Source: Janthinobacterium sp. ROICE36 (GTDB taxonomy: Bacteria; Pseudomonadota; Gammaproteobacteria; Burkholderiales; Burkholderiaceae_D). From it: 53,366 nt of DNA. The position numbers were made by a program, and so were the translations under genes. Below the pieces are notes generated by a model, which did no database searches, was not told the origin of the DNA, and saw nothing but the letters and a program-made list of their open reading frames with translations. Shown one piece after another: positions 25,533 to 33,722 of this stretch. Within the stretch, counting starts at the first letter, position 1. Each line of letters starts with the position of its first letter. Location: NCBI RefSeq assembly GCF_002869965.1, contig NZ_PEBS01000042.1, positions 1 to 53,366 of the forward strand, in the 5' to 3' direction.

Positions 25533-25550
25533 TTGCTAATGCCTTTCGGG

Positions 25551-25578
25551 AAAAAAAATGGCCCGCACAATGCGAACC
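25551..25578 (-). terminator. Rho-independent terminator between scaffold and coat
   Basis: On the minus strand GGTTCGCA, TTG and TGCGGGCC (with two G-U pairs) are followed by A and eight T. It lies just upstream of the coat gene, so coat expression needs antitermination, read-through, or a promoter in the short remaining gap. Confidence 0.7.
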
Positions 25579-25700
25579 AGTCGGGATGATTTGAGTTGTA
25601 CAACGGATAGGCTATCCAGCCCAAAGCACCCCGCCGACATCCATCAGCAAGGCATCAAAATAGTTCATTGAAAAGATTGGGTGAATTGGTTGCGGGATAC

Positions 25701-26495
25701 TTAGTCGGTAACGACGGCGCCACCCTTGATTGCGTCAGCCTGGGCCTGCGGGGCCATGGAGAAGAATTGCGAGCGAGGGATTTCCTTTCCGCCGCCTGCG
25801 CCGCTCTTACCGCCGCCCGCGCCACCACCAGACGCGCCACTTCCTTTCAGGATCATGTCTTTGTTAGCGTATTGGCCGACCATCACCTGGATGGCTTCAT
25901 CGAAGTCGGCATGGTTGCCATGGTTCGTGGACGAGAAAATCGGATTGCCCTGCTGGTCCATGGGCACGAGCTTGCCGCCATCGACTTTGAAACGGCTTCC
26001 GAAAAAGGTTCGTGCCATGTCAGCCGGAATTGCCAGTTTCTCGGAAATGAATTTGGAACTCGCGAACGAGCCGCCAATGATGTGATCGTTCAGGTCATTG
26101 GTGAGCTTGGTGTTCTGCTCGGTCAGCGTGCGCTGCTTTTCTTCGGCCGCGCGGGTGGCCGCAGCGACTGCCTCGTTCGCCGAGCGCGTCGCAGCGTCCT
26201 TGATCTCTTGCACCTTGGCGGCAGTGGTCAGATCGCCGGAATTGATGTTTGCCATGGTTTGCAATGCAGCAGCAGCGGCGGCAGCGTCTTCGATGCCGGC
26301 ATCCTTGAACGGCTTCAGCGCGGCTTCCGCAGCCTCTTTTGCCTGGCGATGGCTCATAGCCTCGCCATTCAGGCTGGAAATCTTCGCCACGGTCGCGGCG
26401 GCGTCATGAGCAACTTCGCGGCCATCGTCAAGAATGTAGACTGGCTTGCCGTCTTGCAGCACCACGTTTCCATTTGCATCGAGTTTCAGTTTCAT
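25701..26495 (-). CDS. Capsid scaffold protein
   Basis: This encodes 264 residues. The N-terminus (MKLKLDANGNVVLQDGKPVY) is a beta hairpin common in phage scaffold proteins. A long charged helical region follows (about 45-150; EIKDAATRSANEAVAAATRA). Next come a part with FFGSRFKVDGGKLVPMDQQG and a Gly/Ser-rich linker near 230. It sits immediately before the coat gene, as scaffolds do. It would line the procapsid and leave or be cut before packaging. Confidence 0.8.
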   Translation of the reverse strand: MKLKLDANGNVVLQDGKPVYILDDGREVAHDAAATVAKISSLNGEAMSHRQAKEAAEAALKPFKDAGIEDAAAAAAALQTMANINSGDLTTAAKVQEIKDAATRSANEAVAAATRAAEEKQRTLTEQNTKLTNDLNDHIIGGSFASSKFISEKLAIPADMARTFFGSRFKVDGGKLVPMDQQGNPIFSSTNHGNHADFDEAIQVMVGQYANKDMILKGSGASGGGAGGGKSGAGGGKEIPRSQFFSMAPQAQADAIKGGAVVTD

Positions 26496-26568
26496 TTGAG
26501 AGCTTTCCGGGCATCCGCCCTATCGATGGCCTTCCGGCCGTGCACCGCGTCGCGTCCGCTGGCGGCAT

Positions 26569-26597
26569 AAAAAAAGCCGCCTGGTTGCCCGGGCGGC
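26569..26597 (-). terminator. Rho-independent terminator after glycosylase-like gene
   Basis: On the minus strand GCCGCC, a ten-base loop and GGCGGC are followed by seven T. It separates the inserted gene (ending 26629) from the scaffold gene (starting 26495). Confidence 0.85.
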
Positions 26598-26628
26598 CTC
26601 AAAATCATTTATGTAGTATTGCTTGAGC

Positions 26629-27561
26629 TTACTTTATGGTCAGCGGCTCAAGGGTTGCGCTGATACTGAGCCATTCAGGAAATAGGAAACCCAAGGTGCT
26701 TTTCACGCGGAACAACTTGCCGCAAATGCGTACGATGCACTCATCTGCCTCAATCTGTTTGCGAGCCCATGTTACTTGATCAATATCGCCCGTAACGTCA
26801 AATTGAAGGCTACCATTTCCAAGCTGTACTTTAGAAAGCGCGGGTATATTGCCATTCAAACGCATGCTTAACGATAAAAATTCCACTTCAGCGGTAATTC
26901 CAGGCAACACCGTCAGTTCGTCCGCTGCATGATTTAAAACTCGCATCGGACCACCAACCTGCCCGCGAGAGGCGCGCGAGATCTGCGCGTTTAATTCACG
27001 CCACGCCTCGGCCGGCAAATTGCCCTCCGTTATATACGAACTTTGATACGAGTTCGTGCGGAAGGTCTTACTGTACTTGTCGATCACTTCGCTGGATCGC
27101 CACAGCTTCTCAGCACGTATGATAATCAACACGGCCCCACGATTTACAGCCGCTTCCGCTAAAGCAATTTGACCTTTTCGGCTTGGCAAGTTCAACCCCG
27201 CGTCGTAATTCGTGCTCGCCCACGGATTAATTTGAAGCGCGGCAACATTAGACGCAATAGTTTGCTCTCCATGTATTTCGCAGAGCTTTCGCAATCGCGG
27301 CCGCCACCAATCACGCATGCCTGAGGGGGCGCTTGGGTGCATTCCGGCAAGGGGCCAGCCGTCGACCTTAAAATGGTGATCGTCGACAGATGAATTTTCA
27401 TCAAAGCCTGGATTTGCCAAAAGCAAAACTACTGGGCTGCTGTGGATATTGCCTTCGAATGGACTTGGCCCCATGCTCGTTTGCAAAACATGATGCGGCT
27501 TCGCCTTCAAGTTATATCGTTCAACGGCAGCGATATCCTGCTTGATAATGTGCTCAATCAA
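26629..27561 (-). CDS. Moron with uracil-DNA-glycosylase-like motif
   Basis: This encodes 310 residues from a TTG at 27561; no better start exists before an upstream stop. Residues 34-53 (PFEGNIHSSPVVLLLANPGF) match the first motif of the uracil-DNA glycosylase superfamily (hydrophobic strand, then N-P-G). A C-terminal region of about 80 residues is beta-rich. It is AT-richer than its neighbours, has its own terminator and lies in a 1.1-kb gap between the MuF-like and scaffold genes. It therefore looks acquired and separately expressed. Base excision, nucleotide binding or defence against other phages are possible; motif II residues are not obvious to me. Confidence 0.6.
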   Translation of the reverse strand: MIEHIIKQDIAAVERYNLKAKPHHVLQTSMGPSPFEGNIHSSPVVLLLANPGFDENSSVDDHHFKVDGWPLAGMHPSAPSGMRDWWRPRLRKLCEIHGEQTIASNVAALQINPWASTNYDAGLNLPSRKGQIALAEAAVNRGAVLIIIRAEKLWRSSEVIDKYSKTFRTNSYQSSYITEGNLPAEAWRELNAQISRASRGQVGGPMRVLNHAADELTVLPGITAEVEFLSLSMRLNGNIPALSKVQLGNGSLQFDVTGDIDQVTWARKQIEADECIVRICGKLFRVKSTLGFLFPEWLSISATLEPLTIK

Positions 27562-27634
27562 TCTCGACTCGTTTGCAATGGATCAATCTAGCCAGTAATC
27601 CCAGCCATTTTGATAATTAAAAACACATCTTAAC

Positions 27635-28858
27635 TTATCTGGCGTACTTCGCCTGCAACTCCTCCAGCGTCAGCTTTCGCCCCTTGAGGTTCATCAGGTC
27701 GTTCAGCGTGATCTTGCCTGCCTCATACATCTCGGCACGCCCCGGCCCTAAGTACTCAGCCCGCCAGGCCTTATCCTTGCTGGCCAAGAAGTCCTTGAAG
27801 TTCATCTTGCCGCTGACCGGGCCGCCGTCGCTGGGTCGCGTGCTGTCGCCCGGCTCGTCCAGCTCGATGCCCAGGTCTTTGAATGACTTGGTACGCGTGC
27901 TGAGCACGCAGCGGCAGCTAAAGTGAATGGCGCCCGGCCCACCCGCCCACTCGTGGGTATGGTTGATAGGCTCCTGGTCGTCCAGCGAGTACTCGTGCAG
28001 ATCGCGCATGGCACACAGCAGGCAGGTATGCGAATCGAGCGTCGACAGCCACACCAGGCACTCGATCAGGTCCGAATTCTGCTGGAACGACGCCAGGCGC
28101 GCGGCATTGGCCACGGCCTGCACCGAACTGTGCACCAGCGCGCGCGCATTTGCGGCTGACGTTTTCAAGATGCCCTGCTCGCCCGGCGCAACTGGATCTG
28201 GTGCGGTGCCGGGCGGCTTTGCATTCGGATCAACTGGCGGCGCACCCGGCTTCGTTGCTGGCCCGGCCGGTGGCGCCTTCGAATCGGGCATCGGCGGCGT
28301 AACAGGCAATGCCGGCTTGTTGGACAACGAATCAGCCGCCTTGGCGCTCTTGCCCAGCACGCGCGACACGATCTGCGACGTCGTTTCGCCCTGCGCTGCA
28401 CCGAGCCGGACCTGGCTGGCGAAGCGGAATTGCGTATCCAGTGCCTGACGCTTCCACCAATCCGCCGACGACGCGCCCTTGATCAGGGTGTCGCCGACCA
28501 GCTTTTCGAGGTAAGTGGCAGGCGGAAGCTTGGCACCCAGCTCGATCTTGAGCGCCTGCCTCAGCACTTTGGCCGTGTAATCGGCCTCGATGCGCACCAT
28601 GCCGGTCAAGTTGCGGGTCATTTCCGCCTGCATGCCGGTGTAGTGCGACGAAATCACTGCGTTCGACTCGCGCAGCAGTGCGCCAAGGCGCTGCTTGCCG
28701 TAGGTCGATATCTCGCCTTCGTTCAGCTTGGCCGTCAATTCCTTCGACATGGCGGCCATCAGCAGCAAGATCTTCTCTTGCGCGCCAGATGAAAAGCGCA
28801 GCAGGTTCAACGAATGCACGAGAAACATCTCGGCAATCCACTCTTCAAGCGCGCCCAT
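27635..28858 (-). CDS. MuF-like head morphogenesis protein
   Basis: This encodes 407 residues and starts directly after the portal stop. The C-terminal domain shows the MuF/SPP1 gp7 signature with paired Cys residues: LSTLDSHTCLLCAMRDLHEY, then GPGAIHFSCRCVLSTRTKSF (residues about 280-335). A Pro-rich linker (about 185-220) separates it from a helical N-terminal half that probably docks on the portal. MuF proteins are minor capsid proteins packed in small numbers and ejected with DNA in some phages. The C-terminus is charged and shows no toxin domain. Confidence 0.85.
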   Translation of the reverse strand: MGALEEWIAEMFLVHSLNLLRFSSGAQEKILLLMAAMSKELTAKLNEGEISTYGKQRLGALLRESNAVISSHYTGMQAEMTRNLTGMVRIEADYTAKVLRQALKIELGAKLPPATYLEKLVGDTLIKGASSADWWKRQALDTQFRFASQVRLGAAQGETTSQIVSRVLGKSAKAADSLSNKPALPVTPPMPDSKAPPAGPATKPGAPPVDPNAKPPGTAPDPVAPGEQGILKTSAANARALVHSSVQAVANAARLASFQQNSDLIECLVWLSTLDSHTCLLCAMRDLHEYSLDDQEPINHTHEWAGGPGAIHFSCRCVLSTRTKSFKDLGIELDEPGDSTRPSDGGPVSGKMNFKDFLASKDKAWRAEYLGPGRAEMYEAGKITLNDLMNLKGRKLTLEELQAKYAR

Positions 28859-30226
28859 TTATGCTCCCATCAGGTCTGGCGGAGCCGACTGAATACGCTC
28901 CTGCTCCGTCACCCAGTCCAGATCCGGCGACAGGATGCCGCGGCGCTGCAGCTCGTTGAAGTACGTCTCGCCCGAGATTTTCCCGCTGGCGGCACTCTTG
29001 AACAGCAGCTCTGCACTGGCCTCGGCCAGCGACGCGGCGCCGAAGTCCTTGAAAATGGTGATATGGCCGCCTTCGGCCTCTCCCACCCATTGCGCCATGA
29101 ACTGCAGCGCTTGGTCGCCAGCGTCCTCGACGTTACCTGCGATCTTCTGCAATGCGCACGCGCCCTGCTCGTTGTCGGCCAGGGTCTGCGATTCGGTCAC
29201 GTTGCCCGGCTTGATCACCAGCAATTCAGCGCCAGCCTGGCGCATGCGGTCTTCCAGGTCAAGGATCGACAGACGGCCGGCCTCGATGGCCTTACCACCG
29301 TGCTCCACGAATTTCAGATCGCCTTCTAGCGATTCGGACTTGACCGCGCTGCCGGCGCCGACCGTGATGCCGCCCTCGCCCAGCATCTTGGCAAACAGGA
29401 TTGGCACGCGCGCGACGTGCAAAATATTCTGCTGGTCGCTCTTGCTCTGCCAGTGCTCGACGTTGCTGTGCGCCAGCTCGAGCAGCGGCGGCGTGGCCTG
29501 CATATAGCCCAGGCGCTTGCCGTAGACGGGCACGAATGGGATGATTTTCAGGCTGGTGATGCCCTCTTCATGCAGCGCCCACTCCTTTTTGCTGCCGGTA
29601 TCGCTCTGGCGCCAGGTCTGCCAGGTGCCCCGTCCCAAGACGCGAACCTGCTCGATTTCCTTGGTGTCGAAGTCGCCATTCGGCTCGGACACGCTTTCCA
29701 GCAACCGCAGCTGGGTCAGGCCTTCCAAGCTTGTCTCATTCTTCGGCAGCCAGCCCAGCACGTTCTGCACGTGCACCTGGACAAAGTACGGACGCACGCC
29801 GGCAGCCTGCTCGTCGGCCTTCGTGACCAAGTTGCCTGCCTTGGGGAAGTCGACCAGAATGCCGGAAAAGCCGTAGCCCATGGCCTCCTGGGTGATCTCG
29901 GACAGGAAGCTATGCAGGTCGCGGCCGGACAGGTCGACATTTTGCAACCAGGGCTTGAGCCGCTCCGGCACGTCCTCGCCCAGCGTCACCGGCTTGCTGA
30001 ACGGCTTGGCCGACAGCACGTCGATGGTGCGGGCATAGGCCGGGAACAGCGTGGCCACAGCGAGGCGCAAATCGTAACTTCCGACGTCCTCACCCGGCCA
30101 CTGCGGCATATAGGCCTTGCCGGCGGCGCGCATTGTCTTGGTGCCGCCTAACAGCGCGGCAACCAGGGCGCAATCCTCGTTCAGCTTTGCGGCTTCGGCT
30201 GATTGTTTGCGTACGGCGTCAGTCAT
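28859..30226 (-). CDS. Portal protein (DUF4055 type)
   Basis: This encodes 455 residues from the ATG at 30226; longer in-frame starts lie in the preceding leader. The motif MPQWPGEDVGSYDLRLAVAT, with the later FPAYARTIDVLSAKPFSKPV (residues about 40-80), is characteristic of DUF4055 portals. These form the 12-subunit ring at one vertex that the terminase docks on. The gene follows the large terminase with a gap of 14 bases. A phrase common in the family is also seen later (EAMGYGFSGILVDFPKAGNL). Confidence 0.85.
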   Translation of the reverse strand: MTDAVRKQSAEAAKLNEDCALVAALLGGTKTMRAAGKAYMPQWPGEDVGSYDLRLAVATLFPAYARTIDVLSAKPFSKPVTLGEDVPERLKPWLQNVDLSGRDLHSFLSEITQEAMGYGFSGILVDFPKAGNLVTKADEQAAGVRPYFVQVHVQNVLGWLPKNETSLEGLTQLRLLESVSEPNGDFDTKEIEQVRVLGRGTWQTWRQSDTGSKKEWALHEEGITSLKIIPFVPVYGKRLGYMQATPPLLELAHSNVEHWQSKSDQQNILHVARVPILFAKMLGEGGITVGAGSAVKSESLEGDLKFVEHGGKAIEAGRLSILDLEDRMRQAGAELLVIKPGNVTESQTLADNEQGACALQKIAGNVEDAGDQALQFMAQWVGEAEGGHITIFKDFGAASLAEASAELLFKSAASGKISGETYFNELQRRGILSPDLDWVTEQERIQSAPPDLMGA

Positions 30227-30240
30227 GGAATTCCTTGTTG

Positions 30241-31560
30241 TTACATGCGCAGCGGCGCAACGGTTGTGCCAGTCTTCACCGACGGCCATTCAACGTCTAT
30301 GCAATAGCCGATGGCGGTCGTGATGTGCTGATACTTGTTTGTCTGGTCTTCCTGGAACGTCGAGCCCTTTTGTAGCTGGACGGTGGCCAGGCCCTTGTCG
30401 CACCATTTGGCCGTAGACGGGTTGACGAACAGCGTGCGCGTGCCGTCCGCAGTACATACCTTGGCTCGCACCGCGTTCTGGCGGTCCTTGATGGCCGGCG
30501 CCGCGTGCTTGACCTTGCGAGTGAATGCCCAGCCGCTCGCCTTAAGCACGCCCTCGATGTCGGTATAGTCCGACGCGTGCCCGTGTTTCTCGCCCGCCCG
30601 CCCTGCCGGATCGCCGTAGACCAGAACATGCTTATTCTTGTGATCTTTATACTTTTCCACAAACTCGGCGGCTGATTGCTTAGACACCGCGCTGGTCAGC
30701 ACGATCTCATCGAGCAATAGCAGCGCATTGCCGCGCCGCACGCCAATCGCGGACGACAGCGGCGTAAAGTTCTGATCGTGCATCCACAGCAGTTGCTCGT
30801 GCGGCTCGATCTTGGCGTCCGTGTGGTTACTAAGATCATAGTCCTCGTAAATTCGCCCCGTTGCGCCCTCAAAGCTGGCCTCGTATTCCTGTTTGTACTG
30901 CTTGGCGGACATCTGGCGCTTGGCCGCGGCGATGGTCGCCTCCGGCAGAATTTCCGAGCTCTTCCAGTGAAACACCTTCCAATCAGGATCGTTTGCCGAC
31001 TCGGCGTACTTGGCCATGTCGTAATAGTGGTTCAAGCCGTCCGGGACGCCGATCAGCCAGCACCAAGCGCGATAGTCAGGCCGGGTCGGGTTGAACGTGT
31101 CCAGCGCTGGCCTGATATTCGCCTCCCAGGCCTCAGGCTTGATGTCGGCGATCTCATCGATCACACCACCTGACCAGAACACCCCCTCGATGCGCTGCGG
31201 CCGATCCAGGCCGATCAGGTGGATCTCAGTACCATTGTTCAGGAAGATAATCAGGTCGGTTTCAGATGGCGCCTTGGCCTGCAAGCTGCACAGGCACAAC
31301 TGCTTCATGTCCGCCCAGTACATTTTCTTGACTTGGGTATGCGTCGGCGCCGCGATGAAGTAGCGCTCACCCGGATTCTTCATAGCCATCTTGGCGACGA
31401 AGCGCTTAGCGCGCTCGGTCTTGCCTGAGCGGCGGCCAGCTGGCACCACAGGGAAGCGCACGCCGTTGGCGACGGCGGCGACCAAGGCGAGTTGCACCGG
31501 ATGGTCGACCAGTTTGTACCAGCGAGCGAGTTCGCGCTGGGTTTGAAGGCTGACGGCCAT
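30241..31560 (-). CDS. terL: Terminase large subunit
   Basis: This encodes 439 residues, overlapping the small subunit by one base (TGATG). The ATPase Walker A is PAGRRSGKTERAK at about 40-52 and Walker B is GGVIDEIAD at about 130-138. The nuclease domain has VYGDPAG near 310 and a late acidic patch in TAIGYCIDVEW. The protein cuts concatemeric DNA and drives it into the procapsid through the portal. Which packaging mode is used (cos or headful) cannot be told from sequence alone. Confidence 0.92.
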   Translation of the reverse strand: MAVSLQTQRELARWYKLVDHPVQLALVAAVANGVRFPVVPAGRRSGKTERAKRFVAKMAMKNPGERYFIAAPTHTQVKKMYWADMKQLCLCSLQAKAPSETDLIIFLNNGTEIHLIGLDRPQRIEGVFWSGGVIDEIADIKPEAWEANIRPALDTFNPTRPDYRAWCWLIGVPDGLNHYYDMAKYAESANDPDWKVFHWKSSEILPEATIAAAKRQMSAKQYKQEYEASFEGATGRIYEDYDLSNHTDAKIEPHEQLLWMHDQNFTPLSSAIGVRRGNALLLLDEIVLTSAVSKQSAAEFVEKYKDHKNKHVLVYGDPAGRAGEKHGHASDYTDIEGVLKASGWAFTRKVKHAAPAIKDRQNAVRAKVCTADGTRTLFVNPSTAKWCDKGLATVQLQKGSTFQEDQTNKYQHITTAIGYCIDVEWPSVKTGTTVAPLRM

Positions 31561-32180
31561 CAGTCTGGCAAGTGGGATGCGATCTCGCGCAAGAATGCGG
31601 CGCTATCCGTGTCAGATGGTTTCATGGCCTCGCCTATGTTGTATGCCTCGCGCTCCAGCCCGATAAGCGTTTTCAGCGTCTCGGCGAGCTTCTTCATGCT
31701 ATCGACGCGGGATGCGCCAGTAATTACCTTGCGATAGATGTCGTTGCGCTTGTCCTGCCCCTTGTCGTCCTCGCTGCGCAGTAATTCGCCGAGCTCCTCG
31801 AACAAGTCGAGGCTTTCGGTCTCAATCTCGATTTCGCGCAAGAGGCTGCGCGCCAACCTGCGAAAGCGGGCAATGTCTGATCTGTGCGAGATACGGACAG
31901 CGGCGATTGCCTCAGCGTTGGCCTCGACGACGAAAGCATCGGTACCGGCCCGTTCTGTGCGTACCGCACTGCGTACCGCCTCCTTGCGTACCAGGTCATC
32001 AGACTTCGATTTGATCTTTGCGGCGAGGTCTCTTGTCCAAGCGTCACGCTTTGCCCGCTTGCGGACGGCGCCTTCTGTGATTCCCTGGGGTGCGGCGATT
32101 TCCCGAACGGACAGCAGCCCGGCCCGGTAATCAGACTCAATGCGCTCCCAATCCGGCGTAGCCTTGTCGGTCTGCGCCAT
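31560..32180 (-). CDS. terS: Terminase small subunit
   Basis: This encodes 206 residues from the ATG at 32180, which has AGAGGT upstream; an in-frame ATG at 32231 overlaps the preceding gene and is rejected. The N-terminal half has a helix-turn-helix (SVREIAAPQGITEGAVRKRA at about 25-45) for packaging-site recognition. The C-terminal part is helical and would form the oligomer and contact the large subunit. It is the first gene of the packaging and head series. Confidence 0.85.
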   Translation of the reverse strand: MAQTDKATPDWERIESDYRAGLLSVREIAAPQGITEGAVRKRAKRDAWTRDLAAKIKSKSDDLVRKEAVRSAVRTERAGTDAFVVEANAEAIAAVRISHRSDIARFRRLARSLLREIEIETESLDLFEELGELLRSEDDKGQDKRNDIYRKVITGASRVDSMKKLAETLKTLIGLEREAYNIGEAMKPSDTDSAAFLREIASHLPD

Positions 32181-32214
32181 ATTTACCTCTAATTGATCTT
32201 CCCTTGCTGCCAGC

Positions 32215-32460
32215 TTAACTACCTTCCACATCGAGCATCACGGGCGGCATCGTTGCGCCCACCAACCACAGCCGGACAGCGCCACCGGCGTTCAGCGCGG
32301 CCAGCTCGTCGGCGTCAGGGCGCCAGTACGACAGCACGGCAGGTAGATCGCCCACATGCGTGCGCGTGATCGGCAGCGCGTTGCAAGGCAGTTCGCCCTG
32401 GTCCCAGCCAGCCGGTGCACCCAAAACATCGTTGTTCGAGGTGTGTTGGATCTTTTTCAT
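32215..32460 (-). CDS. Hypothetical protein before terminase
   Basis: This encodes 81 residues in the same direction as terminase and ending 35 bases before it. The composition (GAPAGWDQGELPCNALPITR, then LPAVLSYWRPDADELAALNA) is that of a folded small protein. I recall similar proteins next to terminases in phages of related hosts, but know no function. Confidence 0.6.
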   Translation of the reverse strand: MKKIQHTSNNDVLGAPAGWDQGELPCNALPITRTHVGDLPAVLSYWRPDADELAALNAGGAVRLWLVGATMPPVMLDVEGS

Positions 32461-32550
32461 TTGCTTAGCCCGATGGCTTTATGTTGATATTTATCAAATG
32501 ATCGCCATGCATTTCTGCCATCCTCTTGATTCTTATCGAGGACCGATCCT

Positions 32551-32796
32551 ATGTCGAAGCAATTCGATTGCACTCCAAGCCAGCCTGTCGCGCGAACCGC
32601 CACCAACTTGCGGCAGGAGGTCATTGCCGCCGCCGTGCGCATCCTTATGGAAGAAGGCCTTGCCGCTGCCGAGGCCTACCTGTGCGCGCCTGATGTTATC
32701 GCGCTGTATTGTCACCGCCCGCGCCAAGCAGGGCCGCGATACGCTGCGGTGGATCCTCTTGGCTTTTGCTCGTCGGTGACTGCGCCCGTTTTGTGA
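32551..32796 (+). CDS. Possible small plus-strand gene
   Basis: This encodes 81 residues with a GAGGA site nine bases before the ATG. The first half is a convincing helix pair (LRQEVIAAAVRILMEEGLAA, then AEAYLCAPDVIALYC). The second half is less protein-like, so the gene may be frameshifted or shorter. It runs against all nearby late genes. No other gene is seen between 32461 and 32832. Confidence 0.4.
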   Translation: MSKQFDCTPSQPVARTATNLRQEVIAAAVRILMEEGLAAAEAYLCAPDVIALYCHRPRQAGPRYAAVDPLGFCSSVTAPVL

Positions 32797-32832
32797 GCCT
32801 CTGCCACTGGAGCGCGCTGGCAGTCGCAAGTG

Positions 32833-32979
32833 TCAGGTGGTCCAGGCGTGCAGCGCAGGCTTGGCCAGTGCCCACAACCAGGGCCAGGCCAGCAGCATGA
32901 GCGCGACTACGGCGCCGCCAATCATGGCGCCCACCAGGACGACGGTGATGATCATCCGGCGGAAGTCGATATCGAACAT
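32833..32979 (-). CDS. Small membrane protein, 48 residues
   Basis: The start at 32979 is set by a GAGGTG ribosome site five bases upstream. One hydrophobic helix spans residues about 9-40 (MIITVVLVGAMIGGAVVALM, then LLAWPWLWALA), leaving a short N-terminal tail and an His/Trp-containing end. It is followed by no obvious partner. It could be a small superinfection or lysis-control protein, but this is only a guess from type and size. Confidence 0.65.
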   Translation of the reverse strand: MFDIDFRRMIITVVLVGAMIGGAVVALMLLAWPWLWALAKPALHAWTT

Positions 32980-32995
32980 GCGGCACCTCATATAG

Positions 32996-33028
32996 AAAAG
33001 CCGCCAGCGCAATGATACGGCCGGCGGC
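32996..33028 (-). terminator. Terminator-like hairpin
   Basis: On the minus strand GCCGCCGGC, eleven bases and GCTGGCGGC (one wobble) are followed by TTTTCT. It stands between the 65-residue gene (ending 33068) and the small membrane protein gene. Confidence 0.55.
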
Positions 33029-33067
33029 GAAACCCGGCGTGCCGGGCGAGGAGAAACTGGAGTCGGG

Positions 33068-33265
33068 TCAGCGCACCACTTCGGCGTAGACTTTCCCGAA
33101 TGGCGAATACGGCAATGTAAACTTGCTATTATCCGGGTGCTGTTTGTGTTCGACAGGCAGAAGATCCCCTTGGCCGTTGGTGTCGAAGGCGCGCACGATC
33201 TTGCCATTTGCCTGGTACTCATGCGTGGCTGCGTCCACTACTGTCGCGAGGGTAATGATGTTCAT
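33068..33265 (-). CDS. Small hypothetical protein
   Basis: This encodes 65 residues with AGGT five bases before the ATG. It is a small beta-rich protein (ITLATVVDAATHEYQANGKI, then PYSPFGKVYAEVVR). It is divergent from the 72-residue gene, with only 21 bases between start codons, so the two ribosome sites share this gap. Function is unknown. Confidence 0.6.
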   Translation of the reverse strand: MNIITLATVVDAATHEYQANGKIVRAFDTNGQGDLLPVEHKQHPDNSKFTLPYSPFGKVYAEVVR

Positions 33266-33286
33266 GTTTTACCTATGGAGTTTAGA

Positions 33287-33505
33287 ATGACAAAAAGTAC
33301 GTTTGAAACAATCCACGAAGCGTTTACAACCCTGGAGTTTTACCAGACAGCATACGCAAGCAGCTCTGAATATGTGCAACGCCAGAATGAAGTCATCGCT
33401 ATCTTGATGAATCGCTCGCAGCGCAACCCGCATTCGTATGAGTCGAAATTATTCGCCGGCGTCGCAAAAGCAATTCACGAGGCCAGCCAGCCCGGCGCTG
33501 CATAA
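33287..33505 (+). CDS. Small hypothetical protein
   Basis: This encodes 72 residues from the ATG at 33287 with GGAG six bases upstream; the open frame extends further upstream but without another good start. It is helical and charged (TFETIHEAFTTLEFYQTAYA; SSEYVQRQNEVIAILMNRSQ). It lies on the plus strand, opposite the late genes, and ends near a strong hairpin. Function is unknown. Confidence 0.6.
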   Translation: MTKSTFETIHEAFTTLEFYQTAYASSSEYVQRQNEVIAILMNRSQRNPHSYESKLFAGVAKAIHEASQPGAA

Positions 33506-33541
33506 GGCTTGCTCGCATCAAATGTGATCTCGTAACTGCAA

Positions 33542-33576
33542 GAAGCCCCGACCAGATTCGCGTCTGTCGGGGCTTC
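33542..33576. terminator. Strong hairpin after plus-strand gene
   Basis: Perfect 11-base arms (GAAGCCCCGAC, GTCGGGGCTTC) with a 13-base loop lie 36 bases after the stop at 33505. The T run is weak on both strands, so it may act as a partial terminator for the plus-strand gene or for the minus-strand tRNA. Confidence 0.5.
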
Positions 33577-33597
33577 GTCGTTGGTGGTGCATTTTTA

Positions 33598-33621
33598 ATT
33601 CCGTCGATTTCGACAGAATTG
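33598..33621. repeat. Palindrome beside the tRNA 3' end
   Basis: AATTCCGTCGA and TCGACAGAATT form an imperfect 24-base palindrome with one mismatch, four bases from the tRNA 3' end. It could be a processing or termination structure for the tRNA, or a protein-binding site. Confidence 0.4.
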
Positions 33622-33624
33622 AAC

Positions 33625-33698
33625 TGGAGCGGGAGGCGGGAATCGAACCCGCGTTCAAAGCTTGGAAGGCTTCGGCTCTACCATTGAGCTACGCCCGC
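33625..33698 (-). tRNA. tRNA-Gly, anticodon TCC
   Basis: A full cloverleaf of 74 bases including an encoded CCA is present. The D stem is GCTC/GAGC, the anticodon stem GAAGC/GCTTT with loop CTTCCAA (anticodon at 33666-33664), and the T stem GCGGG/CCCGC with loop TTCGATT. The acceptor stem has one C-U mismatch at pair 6-67, which may mean slow decay or a tolerated change. It lies inside the phage between small genes and is probably phage-carried. Confidence 0.9.
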
Positions 33699-33722
33699 GA
33701 AATCTGGTTGCCGTGGAATGCG

